A stretch of DNA of 64,000 bases from Boudabousia tangfeifanii. GTDB taxonomy: Bacteria > Actinomycetota > Actinomycetes > Actinomycetales > Actinomycetaceae. Position 1 is the first letter of the stretch. Each line of letters begins with the position of its first letter. This document shows, in pieces, positions 1 through 9,382 of the stretch. The stretch covers positions 186,001 to 250,000 of the forward strand of contig NZ_CP017812.1 in NCBI RefSeq assembly GCF_001856685.1. Reading direction: 5' to 3'. A program made the translations under genes and the position numbers. The notes below the pieces were generated by a model. It had not been told where the DNA came from. It did no database searches and saw only the letters and a list, made by a program, of their open reading frames with translations.

Positions 1-2
1 GG

Positions 3-281
3 ATTCTTTGTGCGCGTGGAGTAGAGCCAACTGGCGTTTGGGCTCTGCCTGATTTAGGCGATGCGCGAGGTAACCAACTCTCGTGCGGTATCGTCCCCGA
101 AAAAACCGGTCCGCTAGGAAACGCAGATTGGGCACAAGCTTTAGCTGCGTACCAAAGTGGAACACCCGAGGGCGTAAAAACTTATTTGGCGTGGTATCTG
201 CAGGTGCTAGCTGCCGGGGTGGCCGAGGGCGAAGCAATTTCTCAATCAATTCTGGCCGCAATTCCGCGGCAGGATAACTAA
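3..281 (+). CDS. C-terminal fragment of an unidentified protein (5' end outside the window)
   Basis: An open frame without stops runs from the window edge to a TAA at 279-281 and gives about 92 residues. The sequence is Ala/Gly-rich with a final amphipathic stretch (YLAWYLQVLAAGVAEGEAIS) and no motif I recognise. In related genomes a CpaE-like protein often precedes the secretion ATPase, but I see no clear resemblance, so this is only a positional thought. It contains a TGGCCGAGGGCG variant of the repeated DNA word near its 3' end. Confidence 0.55.
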   Translation: MLCARGVEPTGVWALPDLGDARGNQLSCGIVPEKTGPLGNADWAQALAAYQSGTPEGVKTYLAWYLQVLAAGVAEGEAISQSILAAIPRQDN

Positions 282-387
282 ACACCCCCCCAACGCTTTG
301 GCTAAGACGCAAAATCGTGCAGGCTTGGTTTAGGCGTTCTAGGAATCGGTTAACCCAGTTTAGATTTTGGGCTCTTCTCTTGTTTGG

Positions 388-807
388 CTAGGCGAATTGA
401 GGAAAATCTTGGTCAAGTTGCTGACACAAGCGGATGGCCAAAGTCATTTGTTCGGCGAAAAACTGGTCTAGTACCTCGTCGCTGACGGCTTCGGCTGACA
501 GAGCACCATTGGTACACACGAGGAGTCCATCGCCCTCGGGATCTGCTTGGAGACTGATTTGGTCTGTGCTATTGTCAGCATTCCATTTTTCGATGAAAGT
601 TTCAGCAGTTTTGCGCTCAGACGACGGAAAAATACCCTGCCAGCTGCTGGCGAATTCAAGCTGGTTTTCAACGAAAGCCATCCAAACAATGAAGCTGCCA
701 TAGGGAAAAACGATAACGCCGTCTTCTTCGACTTCATAATTTAGTTCTTCTTGGTCGAGGTACTGCTGCACTCTTTCGAGTGTTAGGGGAGCAAGTTTTG
801 AAGACAT
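388..807 (-). CDS. YbjN domain protein
   Basis: A 139-residue acidic soluble protein. Its pattern (MSSKLAPLTLERVQQYLD at the N terminus, then a short beta-rich core and a C-terminal helix ending in LCQQLDQDFPQ) fits the YbjN / type III secretion chaperone-like fold common in actinobacteria. The function is unknown. I start it at the ATG at 807 because GGAGG lies about 6 bases upstream; a longer frame to 834 exists but lacks a comparable site. It diverges from the Tad-like ATPase gene, with two DnaA-box-like 9-mers in the shared upstream region. Confidence 0.7.
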   Translation of the reverse strand: MSSKLAPLTLERVQQYLDQEELNYEVEEDGVIVFPYGSFIVWMAFVENQLEFASSWQGIFPSSERKTAETFIEKWNADNSTDQISLQADPEGDGLLVCTNGALSAEAVSDEVLDQFFAEQMTLAIRLCQQLDQDFPQFA

Positions 808-843
808 TCGTTTTCCTCCGTAAGTATTTGCCAAACAAGTTAT

Positions 844-882
844 CTATCCACAAGCATAAGGCAAACGAATTTATGTGGATAA
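844..882. promoter_or_regulatory. Two facing DnaA-box-like 9-mers between ybjN-like gene and tadA
   Basis: CTATCCACA at 844-852 differs by one base from TTATCCACA, and TGTGGATAA at 874-882 is an exact reverse-orientation DnaA box. They face each other in the divergent promoter region. The pair may bind DnaA or may simply be AT-rich promoter sequence. Confidence 0.4.
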
Positions 883-955
883 AAACTCCCGCTTTGATTC
901 AAGAGGACCTCCGGTTTGTCACAATCGCTCTAACGGTTTTTTAGTTGGAGGGAAA

Positions 956-2578
956 ATGCGGAAGTTACTTAGTAGAAATCGTGGTACTGATACCTGGATT
1001 GATTTGCTTGCCGAGGACGCCCGCTTGGGATTCTCGGCCGCTAAAGAGCCGAACTTGGTGGTGGCAGCAAGCCTGGGAAGCAGAACAAACGTGACGCATA
1101 CGCAGACAATGCCCCCGCCTCCGCCACCAAATATCCCCAGTTCACCAATAATCTCGACTGGGGACCGACAAATTACTTTTGGCAGGATCGCTACTTCTGG
1201 AAATACGTTAAATCTTGATCCTGTTGCATTAACGCCAATCGTTTCTTTGCCATCTCAGCTTGTTTCCCAAACGGAATCTCAGAAGATTTTGCGGAACAAT
1301 ACTCAAAAAGTCGTGAAGTATTCGCGCCAAAGTATTGTTCCCAAGGAAATACCTGGAAATCAAGTAGGGGAAGATAGTTCTGCTGCCATGAGGGAACATG
1401 TGCCGATTGTAGGGGACTACCTTCCTACTGAAAAGGAAGAACAACCAATCGGTAGCGGGTGTATTTCCAACGAAGTTGGAGTTAGCGATTTACTACCGAA
1501 AAACAATGAGGTAGCCAGAGTAGAGCGTATTTTGGGGCGACAGGTCAACTTTGCGGCACTGCCAAATGATGTGGCCTCTAGTTTGCAGTTTTTGACTCAA
1601 CTGTTGACAGATAACCCTCAGATTACGGATATTATGTTCGGTCCCCAGGGACTATGGGTTGATGGCCCTGCGGGACTTACGCAAATCAGTAAGAGTTTTC
1701 TTACAGAGTCTTTGCGTTTAGCGCTTGGGCGACGGTTAGCGCTTCTAGCCCAAGCTCGTTTTGATCAGGCGGTCCCTATCTGTGATGGATCCTTAACTTT
1801 GGGTCAATTTCCTTTGCGGCTTCATGCAGTTTTACCGCCGGTAGCGGCGAAAGGCATTTTGGTCAGTTTAAGAACTGCACAGCCGGCCACTTGGGGGTGG
1901 AGCGAATTGTTAAAGTCAGAAACTGTTCCCTCTGCGATCACCCCCATGCTGACGATGCTCGTGAAGAAACGAGCTAATGTGTTTATTTCCGGTGGCACGG
2001 GGAGTGGAAAAACCACATTTTTAGGTGCCTGGTTAGGGCAGGTTCCCGCCACACAAAGAATCGTGATTGTCGAACAGGTTCCAGAAATTCAAACTATTCA
2101 TCCGCATGCACTACGTTTGCAGGAAAGAGAGAAGAACTTGGCAGGGGCCGGTGAAGTTAGTTTGAGTGATTTGGTGAGGGCGGCAATGCGGATGCGGCCA
2201 GATCGGATTGTCTTAGGTGAATGCCGTGGAGCAGAAGTAAGGGAGGTGCTTTCGGCTATGAATACCGGTCACGATGGCTCTGCCGCCACGATCCACGCTA
2301 ATAGCGCTCAGGGGGTACCAGCACGATTACAGGCACTGGGAGCTATGGCCGGATTGCCCAGCGAGGCAATGGCAGTGCAGGTGCTAGCTGGGGTCGATGC
2401 CATTATTCACTTAGCTAGAGATCCCAAAACTGGAGCACGGCGGGTGAGCGAACTGGCAGTTCCTAAACTGGAGGACGGTCGCTTAGTGGCGCAGTTAGCC
2501 TGGCAGACGAAAGCTGGAGTTAGCGGTGGGGTACAAGGCCCTGGGTGGCACCAACTAGCCAGAACCTATTTGGTTTAG
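956..2578 (+). CDS. tadA: TadA/CpaF-type secretion ATPase (helicase/secretion neighbourhood)
   Basis: A 540-residue cytoplasmic ATPase that would power assembly or export of the Tad-like pilins encoded downstream. The Walker A motif GGTGSGKTT is near residue 345, the Walker B-type stretch RIVLGECRG near 418, and the histidine box TGHDGSAATIHANS just after it, all typical of PilT/VirB11/TadA ATPases. The first 180 residues are a Pro/Ser/Gln-rich, probably disordered extension. I choose the ATG at 956, which has GGAGGG 5 bases upstream, over an in-frame start at 875. It leads a same-strand run of pilus genes that ends in a helicase, the arrangement conserved in many actinobacteria. Confidence 0.92.
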   Translation: MRKLLSRNRGTDTWIDLLAEDARLGFSAAKEPNLVVAASLGSRTNVTHTQTMPPPPPPNIPSSPIISTGDRQITFGRIATSGNTLNLDPVALTPIVSLPSQLVSQTESQKILRNNTQKVVKYSRQSIVPKEIPGNQVGEDSSAAMREHVPIVGDYLPTEKEEQPIGSGCISNEVGVSDLLPKNNEVARVERILGRQVNFAALPNDVASSLQFLTQLLTDNPQITDIMFGPQGLWVDGPAGLTQISKSFLTESLRLALGRRLALLAQARFDQAVPICDGSLTLGQFPLRLHAVLPPVAAKGILVSLRTAQPATWGWSELLKSETVPSAITPMLTMLVKKRANVFISGGTGSGKTTFLGAWLGQVPATQRIVIVEQVPEIQTIHPHALRLQEREKNLAGAGEVSLSDLVRAAMRMRPDRIVLGECRGAEVREVLSAMNTGHDGSAATIHANSAQGVPARLQALGAMAGLPSEAMAVQVLAGVDAIIHLARDPKTGARRVSELAVPKLEDGRLVAQLAWQTKAGVSGGVQGPGWHQLARTYLV

Positions 2579-2617
2579 CAGCAAAATGAGAAGTTATTGG
2601 TTTATGCCTAGTTAGGG

Positions 2618-3718
2618 TTGGCAATGCAAAGGATGAAGCTAACTAAGACTAAAAGAGGAGAGAAAAAGACGGGCGGTTTATCGCCGGATTTGTTGGCTTG
2701 GGCCTCGCTATTACGTGAGGTTTCGGCAGGAGTAGCCAGTGGCCAGAATTTGGAAGAACAATGGTGTCAATCCATGCAAAATCGAGGGATCCAAACTAGT
2801 GACCTAGCTATTGTCGATCTAACCGATTTTGCGCCAACGCTGCAGCAATGGTTGCAGTCTTGGGATCCAAAAGCGGGCGAAAAAGCGGCATTTCGAGCCA
2901 CTATTGCTACCCAAAAACTGGCAAGCCTTTGGGGAATGGATCCGACTAAAAGCTTCGCATTGGTGGCCACGGCACTGGAGCGTGCTCAAGCAATTCAAAA
3001 TGCTCGAGATGCTGCCTTGGCGGGACCTAAAGCAACCGTGCAACTGCTTGGGTTTTTACCGTTTGCGGGTCTGATTGCGGGTGAGGTGGTCGGCTTATCA
3101 CCGCTTACGGTTTTATTCGGCTCTTTCCTTGGCTGGGTTGCACTAGTTCTGGGCACGATCGCTTGGCTCTTAGGGTGGGGGTGGAGTCGGTTATTGTGGC
3201 ATCGTGCGATAGCGGTAGGGGATTCAGCGTTAGCGGTCCCTTGGCCAGTTCAGTGTGTGCTGTTGGCACAAGGATTACAAACTGCGGGTTCTTTGCCACA
3301 GGTATTGGTCGAGGTCGCTTCAGCTTGCGAACATGACGATCTGGTTAGTTTTGGGCAAAAGCTTGTTTTGGAGTCCTTTTGGCAAGTGGATACTCCCAGT
3401 CGTTACAAGACTAAGCCAACAAGCGCTAAAGGTGCTGGGCGATGGCGATTATTTCCACGGAAAGAATCCCAGATATTTGACTTCCAAGTGCGGGAAGAGC
3501 TATTTGGCGTGCTAGAAAAAACTTGGCTAATAGGTGCTGATCCAAGCGAGCAGTTGATACATTTTGGTTCGTCAGTGGCCTTAAAGCAAGAACAATATGC
3601 ACGAAAGGCTGCTGAAGAGTTAGCGATAAAATTGACTCTTCCTTTGGGACTTTGCTTTCTTCCCGCGTTTATTGCCTGGAGTATTTTCCCGGCTATTTTA
3701 ACCCTCTTTCACAGTTGA
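2618..3718 (+). CDS. Type II secretion F / TadB-TadC-like membrane protein
   Basis: A 366-residue inner-membrane platform protein for the Tad-like system. A basic N terminus and a soluble helical region (1-145) are followed by two hydrophobic segments (about 148-200), a second cytoplasmic region and a C-terminal hydrophobic segment (LTLPLGLCFLPAFIAWSIFP). The C-terminal half has T2SSF character (the ELFGVLEKTWLIGADPSEQL stretch and following helix). Canonical Tad loci carry separate tadB and tadC; here only this one gene lies between the ATPase and the pilin, so it may do both jobs. The ATG at 2618 has no strong Shine-Dalgarno; the internal ATG at 2624 and 2633 are alternatives. Confidence 0.75.
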   Translation: MAMQRMKLTKTKRGEKKTGGLSPDLLAWASLLREVSAGVASGQNLEEQWCQSMQNRGIQTSDLAIVDLTDFAPTLQQWLQSWDPKAGEKAAFRATIATQKLASLWGMDPTKSFALVATALERAQAIQNARDAALAGPKATVQLLGFLPFAGLIAGEVVGLSPLTVLFGSFLGWVALVLGTIAWLLGWGWSRLLWHRAIAVGDSALAVPWPVQCVLLAQGLQTAGSLPQVLVEVASACEHDDLVSFGQKLVLESFWQVDTPSRYKTKPTSAKGAGRWRLFPRKESQIFDFQVREELFGVLEKTWLIGADPSEQLIHFGSSVALKQEQYARKAAEELAIKLTLPLGLCFLPAFIAWSIFPAILTLFHS

Positions 3719-3847
3719 TCTGCGACTCTATTCCAGTTAATTCCCCGCTCTTTTCCACAGCTAACCTTTCCCCAACCCACTTGTGTTCTTAGGAGTGAAA
3801 GCGTCGATTTTTTAGATGATGAAAGAGCCAAAGTGAAAGGAGCAAAC

Positions 3848-4150
3848 ATGAAAAAATTTGAAGAAAAACTAACTGGTCTTTGGACCTCAGCCTACTGTCA
3901 GCTACACAGCTGGGAGAATCTCAATCTTCACCACACTGGTAGGAGGTTAAAAAATGCCACAGCAGAAGTAGTTGATGGTCAGGGTGGTCGGCGCGAACTG
4001 TTATGTCAAGAAGACGGGATGAGTACCGCAGAATATGCCATCGGTACTTTGGCCGCAGCTGCCATCGCTGGGGTGCTACTAGCTATTGCTAAATCTGCGC
4101 CCTTTAAAGCTATGCTGACCAAAATGATCAACTCTGCCTTTACCGTTTAA
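3848..4150 (+). CDS. Pilin-like DUF4244 protein
   Basis: A 100-residue small pilin-like protein. An N-terminal cytosolic part of about 60 residues precedes EDGMSTAEYAIGTLAAAAIAG, the hallmark of DUF4244/Flp-like pilins: a Gly before the processing site, Glu at about +5 and a hydrophobic helix. It is presumably processed by a prepilin peptidase encoded elsewhere and assembled by the ATPase two genes upstream. The ATG at 3848 has AAGGAG 6 bases upstream, so I reject the longer frame from 3833. The 130-bp gap before it contains an exact DnaA-box 9-mer (TTTTCCACA, 3751-3759), which is probably incidental. Confidence 0.85.
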   Translation: MKKFEEKLTGLWTSAYCQLHSWENLNLHHTGRRLKNATAEVVDGQGGRRELLCQEDGMSTAEYAIGTLAAAAIAGVLLAIAKSAPFKAMLTKMINSAFTV

Positions 4151-4191
4151 TCGCAGTTTCTCAAAGCTAGTTATCACTTTAGGGAGGGACA

Positions 4192-4578
4192 ATGAGACGA
4201 AAAACTGGTGGGTGGTCTCTCAAACAAGGTTCCATATTTCGAGGGAACAGTGCCGGGATGGTAACCGCAGAAACAGCCGTGACTGCGCCAATTGTGGTGC
4301 TGGCATTGAGCCTACTTTTTGCTGGTGGACGAGTGTCAGTTGACTATTTACAAGCTTGTGAACTTGCTCGGAATGCTGCACGACAAGCAGCCGTTTCGGG
4401 CACGACCGAGGCAGGTAAAGTCGATCTGCCAAATGTGTCTTTACAAGTTACCGGTTCGCAAGTAACAGTAAGCGTCGTTAAACAGTCGAAAATGCTTGGC
4501 AACTGGCACTTACCAGCGGTAACTTGTCAAGCCACTATCTGGCAGGAACAAGATAGCTGGCAACAAACTGAGCCCTAA
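4192..4578 (+). CDS. TadE-like pseudopilin
   Basis: A 128-residue protein. A basic leader is followed by GMVTAETAVTAPIVVLALSL, a TadE-type processing region with one transmembrane helix, then a short extracytoplasmic domain. TadE-like proteins are minor pilins. AGGGAGGG sits just upstream of the ATG. It lies 41 bases after the DUF4244 gene in the same operon. Confidence 0.82.
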   Translation: MRRKTGGWSLKQGSIFRGNSAGMVTAETAVTAPIVVLALSLLFAGGRVSVDYLQACELARNAARQAAVSGTTEAGKVDLPNVSLQVTGSQVTVSVVKQSKMLGNWHLPAVTCQATIWQEQDSWQQTEP

Positions 4579-4652
4579 GCGTTAACGTTCAGATGCCAAA
4601 ATGCAGGCTGAGGGGGCAAGAGCAATAACGATTTCTAAGGTGGTTAAGCAAA

Positions 4653-5057
4653 ATGTCTGGAACAATGCGGGCGGTTGGTCTCTTGGGAACAGGAGTCGTA
4701 TTAACTGCTGGAATATTGGCGGTAGGACAAGTTGCTTGGATGACTCAGAGAGCACAACAAGCGGCAGACTTAACAGCCATTAGCGTTAGTGAACTAGGTG
4801 CTAAGAATCTTTTGAAAACAGATTACGAACCTTGTTTGCTGGCCAAAGAAATAGCCCTAGCTAACGGCGCTCAGCTAGTTGCTTGTCAAAGTGAGAAGCA
4901 AATCCCCGTAGGGCATGAAGACGCTCAGGTTTTACGGTTTTTGCGGCAAACGGTCACTAAAGCACAAATTAAGGTTGAAATTGAGCGGACGATCCCTTGG
5001 CTGGGGACTTTTCGACGAGTTGCTCAGGCAAAAGCAATTACTGAATTGGGAGAGTAA
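4653..5057 (+). CDS. TadE/TadG-like protein of the helicase/secretion cluster (Rv3654c type)
   Basis: A 134-residue protein with one N-terminal membrane helix (GLLGTGVVLTAGILAVGQVA) followed by TQRAQQAADLTAISVSELGA, the 'AQxAADLAALA' pattern of TadG-like proteins. The remainder is a small extracytoplasmic domain with two cysteines (CLLAKEIALANGAQLVAC) that could form a disulfide. The position before the helicase matches the Rv3654c-like family of this neighbourhood. AAGGTGG about 9 bases upstream supports the ATG at 4653. Confidence 0.8.
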   Translation: MSGTMRAVGLLGTGVVLTAGILAVGQVAWMTQRAQQAADLTAISVSELGAKNLLKTDYEPCLLAKEIALANGAQLVACQSEKQIPVGHEDAQVLRFLRQTVTKAQIKVEIERTIPWLGTFRRVAQAKAITELGE

Positions 5058-5194
5058 AACCACGCAGTTAGGCGGTTAAATGCTAAGGTGTAAAAGCTGG
5101 AAAGGTGAGGCATTAGCAGCAAAATAGCTGGTTGGGAAACTAGCGTTGATGCGTTTATGGCCTTGACCTTCTAACGAGGAAAAGGAGCTAGAAA

Positions 5195-5518
5195 ATGAAA
5201 GCTAGCAAAGCAGATATTGCTAAAGAAGAAACTACTCGGGCAAAGTCATTTTGTACGGTGCTCCTATTGATCGGTGTAGTTACTTTGGCCGTGTCCTACA
5301 CCTCGTTTGCTGAGCGCTTTAGCACCAACTTTTTACTTGGAATCACGATTGTCACCGGTTTGATTGCAGCCTTCACTGCCTTTGCTGCTTTCGTAGTCGG
5401 CGCGAAAAATAAGCACTACGATTACTACCTAATCCCGTTCATTGTTGCTGGTCTGATTTGGGTTTCTAGCCCAGCATTATTGGCGCTACTGGGTTTAACG
5501 CACGGGGGCGCACACTAA
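5195..5518 (+). CDS. Small three-helix membrane protein, unknown function
   Basis: A 107-residue protein with three hydrophobic segments (about 20-38, 45-67, 80-103) and a charged N terminus. No family recognised. AAAAGGAG lies about 7 bases before the ATG. Its TAA is immediately followed by the helicase ATG (TAAATG), so the two are probably co-translated. It is preceded by a 137-bp gap in which I see no feature beyond the ribosome-binding site. Confidence 0.75.
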   Translation: MKASKADIAKEETTRAKSFCTVLLLIGVVTLAVSYTSFAERFSTNFLLGITIVTGLIAAFTAFAAFVVGAKNKHYDYYLIPFIVAGLIWVSSPALLALLGLTHGGAH

Positions 5519-7996
5519 ATGGATCCAGCCCTTGAAAGCTTAAAAGCTAGGGGGCAAAAGGATGGACGGCTAGTAAAAGTCCAGACAATTCCTGCCCGTA
5601 CGGCCAGCTATGCCCCTTGGCCGAACTGGGTAGCTCCAGAAGTAATCGCTACCGCCAATGCCCAAGGAATCGATGAGCTTTGGGAACACCAACTAGCCTG
5701 TGCCCAAAGTGCCCACGAGGGCACCCACACCGTGTTAGCTACCGGGACTGGTTCAGGTAAATCTTGGGCAGCTTGGTTGCCAATTCTTTCGGATCTAGCT
5801 ATTGACGCAACTAGTGCGACTACTCGTATTTCACAGCTAGGTCGTAGACCAACCGCGCTATACCTTTGCCCCACCAAGGCTCTAGCTGCGGATCAGTTGC
5901 AAACTTTGCAAAAGCTGATACACAGTACCCAGCCACCACTGCCCGTACAAGCCTTCACTGCCGACGGGGATACTGCCAGTGAACTAAAACGACTGGCTCG
6001 GGGTAGTGCAGACATTATCATTTCGAATCCAGACTATATCCACCACGTGATGGCACCGGGCCACGCCCAATGGACTCGCTTCCTCCGCTCGCTCAAATAC
6101 CTCATCATTGATGAGATTCACGCCCAAAGGGGAGTGGCCGGAGCCCATACCGCCCTCGTTATTCGTAGACTTCTCAGACTGGCTAGGCACTACGGGGCGA
6201 ACCCCACAGTAATTGGGCTATCTGCTACCTTGGCAGAACCGGCAGCCTGCCTCGCCCAAATCTTGGGGTGCGAAAATGACGAAGTTAAGGCCATCACCGA
6301 AGATGCTTCCCCGGCAGCCGCCAAAGAACTCTGGTACTGGCAACCAGCCCTCAGAGACCCGCTGGCACAACTAAGCGACACTGCAAACAGCGCAGAGGAA
6401 AATACTCTCGAGGAAGCCGCCGAACTAGTAGCAGGCCTGCATCACGAACGGCGTTCAGTTAGTACCGAAACTGCGCATCTTTTAGCTTACCTTGCCAACC
6501 AGCAAATCCGGACGCTGGCTTTCGTCCGATCCCGTTATGGAGCTGAACAAGTCGCCCAAATCGCCCAAAAGCTACTCACAGTTGAAAAACTCAGCACCAA
6601 AACTGGAAACTTTGGGGTAAAACATCAGATTGCCGCCTACCGCGGTGGCTACCTGCCTGATGAACGCCGAGCCCTTGAAAAAGCCCTCAGAGAAGGCGAA
6701 CTAGTCGGTCTGGCCACCACCAATGCGCTCGAACTAGGGATCGATATTGCTGGGCTCGAAGTTGCCATCACTGCCGGCTGGCCCGGCTCAATCGCTTCCA
6801 TCTGGCAACAGGCAGGCCGCTCCGGACGTGCTGGAAAAGCTGGGGTAGCCATTTTCGTGGCCTCCGAAAATCCACTCGATGACTATTTGATTCACCATCC
6901 AGAAATGCTGGCTGACCCACCTGAACACTCGGTATTCGATACCTCTAACCCCTTTGTGTTGGGTCCGCATCTATGTGCTGCCGCCGCCGAGCTACCCCTG
7001 GGGCCAGCAGACTGGAAACTTTTCGACCTAACCGTGTCAAGCGAAGGGGCTCAAAGCGTTCAAGACACCGCTACAGATTCGCAGCTAGTGCCCGGCCCAA
7101 TCGCCACCCTAGCCGCCAATCGTCTCCTAGTGAAACGCCCTGGCGGCTGGTTCTGGAACGCCACCCTACCTCGCTCTGCCCACGACCTAGCGGACTTGCG
7201 GGGCACCGGCGGAGATCCCATCCAAGTAGTGCGCCGAGACAGCGGGGAAGTGATCGGTACCGTAGATGCGGCCTCGGCCCATAACCTAGTGCACCCCGGA
7301 GCCATCTACATTCACCAAGGCCAGCTATACACTGTCACCCAGCTTGATGACCTGACTGCTACCGTGATTGATTACCGAGGCGATCTGCGTACTCGCCCCA
7401 CCGAACAACTTACTGTCCAAATCACCAGTCCGGGCCCTGCCTTCGCCCAGCCAGAAAGCGGAATTGTTTGGCAACACGGCAACACCAATGTCATCACTCA
7501 AATCACCGACTATGACGTGCTGCGTCAGCCGGGAATGCACTTTGTGACCAACCGGAATCTTGACCTGCCTCCGCGCACTCTACAAACCAAATCCACTTGG
7601 ATCACCTTCACCATGCGCGACATCGATCGGATTGGGATTGCCGAGGGCGACCTCCCCGGCGCCCTCCACGGGGCCGAGCACGCGCTGATTGGCATGCTGC
7701 CACTGTTGGCCACCTGTGACCGCTCCGACCTCGGCGGATTATCCACTGTCCTACACCCGCAAACCGGCACCGCCACCATTTTTGTCCACGATGCCGTGCC
7801 TGGGGGAGCTGGGTTTAGCTACCATGGTTTCCAAAATGCGGCCGAATGGGTTGAACTGACCTATCAACAACTCAAAAAGTGCCCTTGCCAAAGCGGTTGT
7901 CCGCGCTGCGTGCAATCACCAAAGTGTGGAAACGGCAACGAGCCGCTCAACAAGACAGGGGCGCTAAAACTACTAGCCGCCCTCAGAACCCCTTAG
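5519..7996 (+). CDS. DEAD/DEAH-box helicase with C-terminal DUF1998-type Zn module
   Basis: An 825-residue superfamily 2 helicase of the actinobacterial helicase/secretion neighbourhood. ATGTGSGKS (motif I) is near residue 75, DEIH (motif II) near 198, GLSATL (motif III) near 234 and QQAGRSGRAG (motif VI) near 430. The C-terminal third ends in a four-cysteine cluster (CPCQSGCPRC...PKCGNGN, about 787-807), typical of MrfA-like repair helicases with DUF1998. Many relatives carry DECH; this one reads DEIH. The family is thought to act in DNA repair; why it travels with pilus genes is unknown. It is convergent with lysC. Confidence 0.9.
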   Translation: MDPALESLKARGQKDGRLVKVQTIPARTASYAPWPNWVAPEVIATANAQGIDELWEHQLACAQSAHEGTHTVLATGTGSGKSWAAWLPILSDLAIDATSATTRISQLGRRPTALYLCPTKALAADQLQTLQKLIHSTQPPLPVQAFTADGDTASELKRLARGSADIIISNPDYIHHVMAPGHAQWTRFLRSLKYLIIDEIHAQRGVAGAHTALVIRRLLRLARHYGANPTVIGLSATLAEPAACLAQILGCENDEVKAITEDASPAAAKELWYWQPALRDPLAQLSDTANSAEENTLEEAAELVAGLHHERRSVSTETAHLLAYLANQQIRTLAFVRSRYGAEQVAQIAQKLLTVEKLSTKTGNFGVKHQIAAYRGGYLPDERRALEKALREGELVGLATTNALELGIDIAGLEVAITAGWPGSIASIWQQAGRSGRAGKAGVAIFVASENPLDDYLIHHPEMLADPPEHSVFDTSNPFVLGPHLCAAAAELPLGPADWKLFDLTVSSEGAQSVQDTATDSQLVPGPIATLAANRLLVKRPGGWFWNATLPRSAHDLADLRGTGGDPIQVVRRDSGEVIGTVDAASAHNLVHPGAIYIHQGQLYTVTQLDDLTATVIDYRGDLRTRPTEQLTVQITSPGPAFAQPESGIVWQHGNTNVITQITDYDVLRQPGMHFVTNRNLDLPPRTLQTKSTWITFTMRDIDRIGIAEGDLPGALHGAEHALIGMLPLLATCDRSDLGGLSTVLHPQTGTATIFVHDAVPGGAGFSYHGFQNAAEWVELTYQQLKKCPCQSGCPRCVQSPKCGNGNEPLNKTGALKLLAALRTP

Positions 7997-8047
7997 GAGA
8001 GAACCCCTAGGGAGAGGACGGCTAGAAAAGCTAAAAGCAGCGAAAGA

Positions 8048-9382
8048 TTAATCGTCAGCGCGTAGAACGAAACGATCGTAAATGCAGCTGATGGCCTTTT
8101 CGAAATCGGTGTTATCCACCCCGACAATAATGTCGACTTCATCCGCAGACTGGTTAATAATGCGAATGTTAATGTCGTGGGCACCGAACTCGGCAAAGAA
8201 CTTGCCAGAAATACCTGGCTTTTGGCTCATGCCGCGACCAACAATAGCAATCAGTGCCACGTTGTCCATTACGCGAATACTGTCGAGGCGCAGTTCTTCC
8301 TTCAGTTCGGCAATGATCTCGTAACGATGGTCCTCGATCTGCTTGGTCTCAACCACCACGGTGATATTGTCAACGCCCGCAGGAACCAGCTCAATGGACA
8401 CCCCGTAGCGTTCAAAAACAGTCAGCACCTTACGAACGGCACCAACCTCACTAGACATGTGCACCTTGGCGCAGGTAATCAGTGAGAAACCCTTCTTACC
8501 GCTAATACCAGTGATGTAGTCTGGGGCGTTCTTCTCATCCTGCTCCGAGCAATCCTTCATAATCATGGTGCCCGGATTGTCCGGATCATTAGTGTTACGA
8601 ATATTGATCGGAATCTGCTGGTCAGCCAAAGGCAAGATTGTCTCATCGTGCAAAACGTTGGCGCCCATGTAAGAGAGCTCGCGAAGTTCTGCGTACGTAA
8701 TGTAATCGACTCGCTTTGGATTATCTACAATCCGAGGATCGGTGACCAAAATACCCGAAACATCAGTCCAGTTTTCATACACATCAGCGCCGGAAAGTGC
8801 CGCTAAAATAGCGCCCGAAACATCCGAACCGCCACGAGTCATAATGCGAATCGAACCGTTTGGCAAAGCCCCATAGAAACCAGGGATAACCACGCGCTTA
8901 CCCTTTGGCACGCGAGCAGCAAACTGGGTGGCTGACTTTTCCATATTCACTTCGCCGGAATAATCAAAAGCGATGACCTCGCGGGCGTCCACGAACTCGG
9001 CCCCCAAATACTCGGCCAAAAGCATTGAAGTCAAGTATTCGCCACGAGAAACCAAGTAATCCACCGTGCAACCAGCAGCCATCTGTGCTTGGATTTGCGC
9101 AAACTGATCGGTTAAGTCCAAATCCAAACCAAGGTTAGTCTTAATCCGCTCATACTTAGCCACAATCTGATCAAAAATATGATCAGCCGGCACCCCATAC
9201 TGCAAGTGAGCATGGGTCAAATAAAGCAAGTCGGTAACCTTATGATCTTCCTTCGCCGTCTTACCGCAAGCAGAAGAAACAATTAGCTGACGAGTCGGGT
9301 CAGCCTCAATAATGCCCTTGATCTTTTCGAACTGTTTAGCGCTCGCCACCGACGAGCCGCCAAACTTCACAACCTTAATCAT
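8048..9382 (-). CDS. lysC: Aspartate kinase
   Basis: A 444-residue enzyme that phosphorylates aspartate in the first step to threonine, methionine and lysine. KFGGSSV at the N terminus, SRGEYLTSMLLAEYLG and MTRGGSDVSGAI are kinase hallmarks. Two ACT domains occupy about 305-444 (GISGKKGFSLIT and VALIAIVGRGMSQKPGISG), so allosteric feedback inhibition is likely. Length and sequence resemble the single-chain clostridial/E. coli LysC class rather than the roughly 420-residue actinobacterial Ask with an internal beta start. The start overlaps the end of hom by ATGA, implying coupled translation. Confidence 0.95.
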   Translation of the reverse strand: MIKVVKFGGSSVASAKQFEKIKGIIEADPTRQLIVSSACGKTAKEDHKVTDLLYLTHAHLQYGVPADHIFDQIVAKYERIKTNLGLDLDLTDQFAQIQAQMAAGCTVDYLVSRGEYLTSMLLAEYLGAEFVDAREVIAFDYSGEVNMEKSATQFAARVPKGKRVVIPGFYGALPNGSIRIMTRGGSDVSGAILAALSGADVYENWTDVSGILVTDPRIVDNPKRVDYITYAELRELSYMGANVLHDETILPLADQQIPINIRNTNDPDNPGTMIMKDCSEQDEKNAPDYITGISGKKGFSLITCAKVHMSSEVGAVRKVLTVFERYGVSIELVPAGVDNITVVVETKQIEDHRYEIIAELKEELRLDSIRVMDNVALIAIVGRGMSQKPGISGKFFAEFGAHDINIRIINQSADEVDIIVGVDNTDFEKAISCIYDRFVLRADD

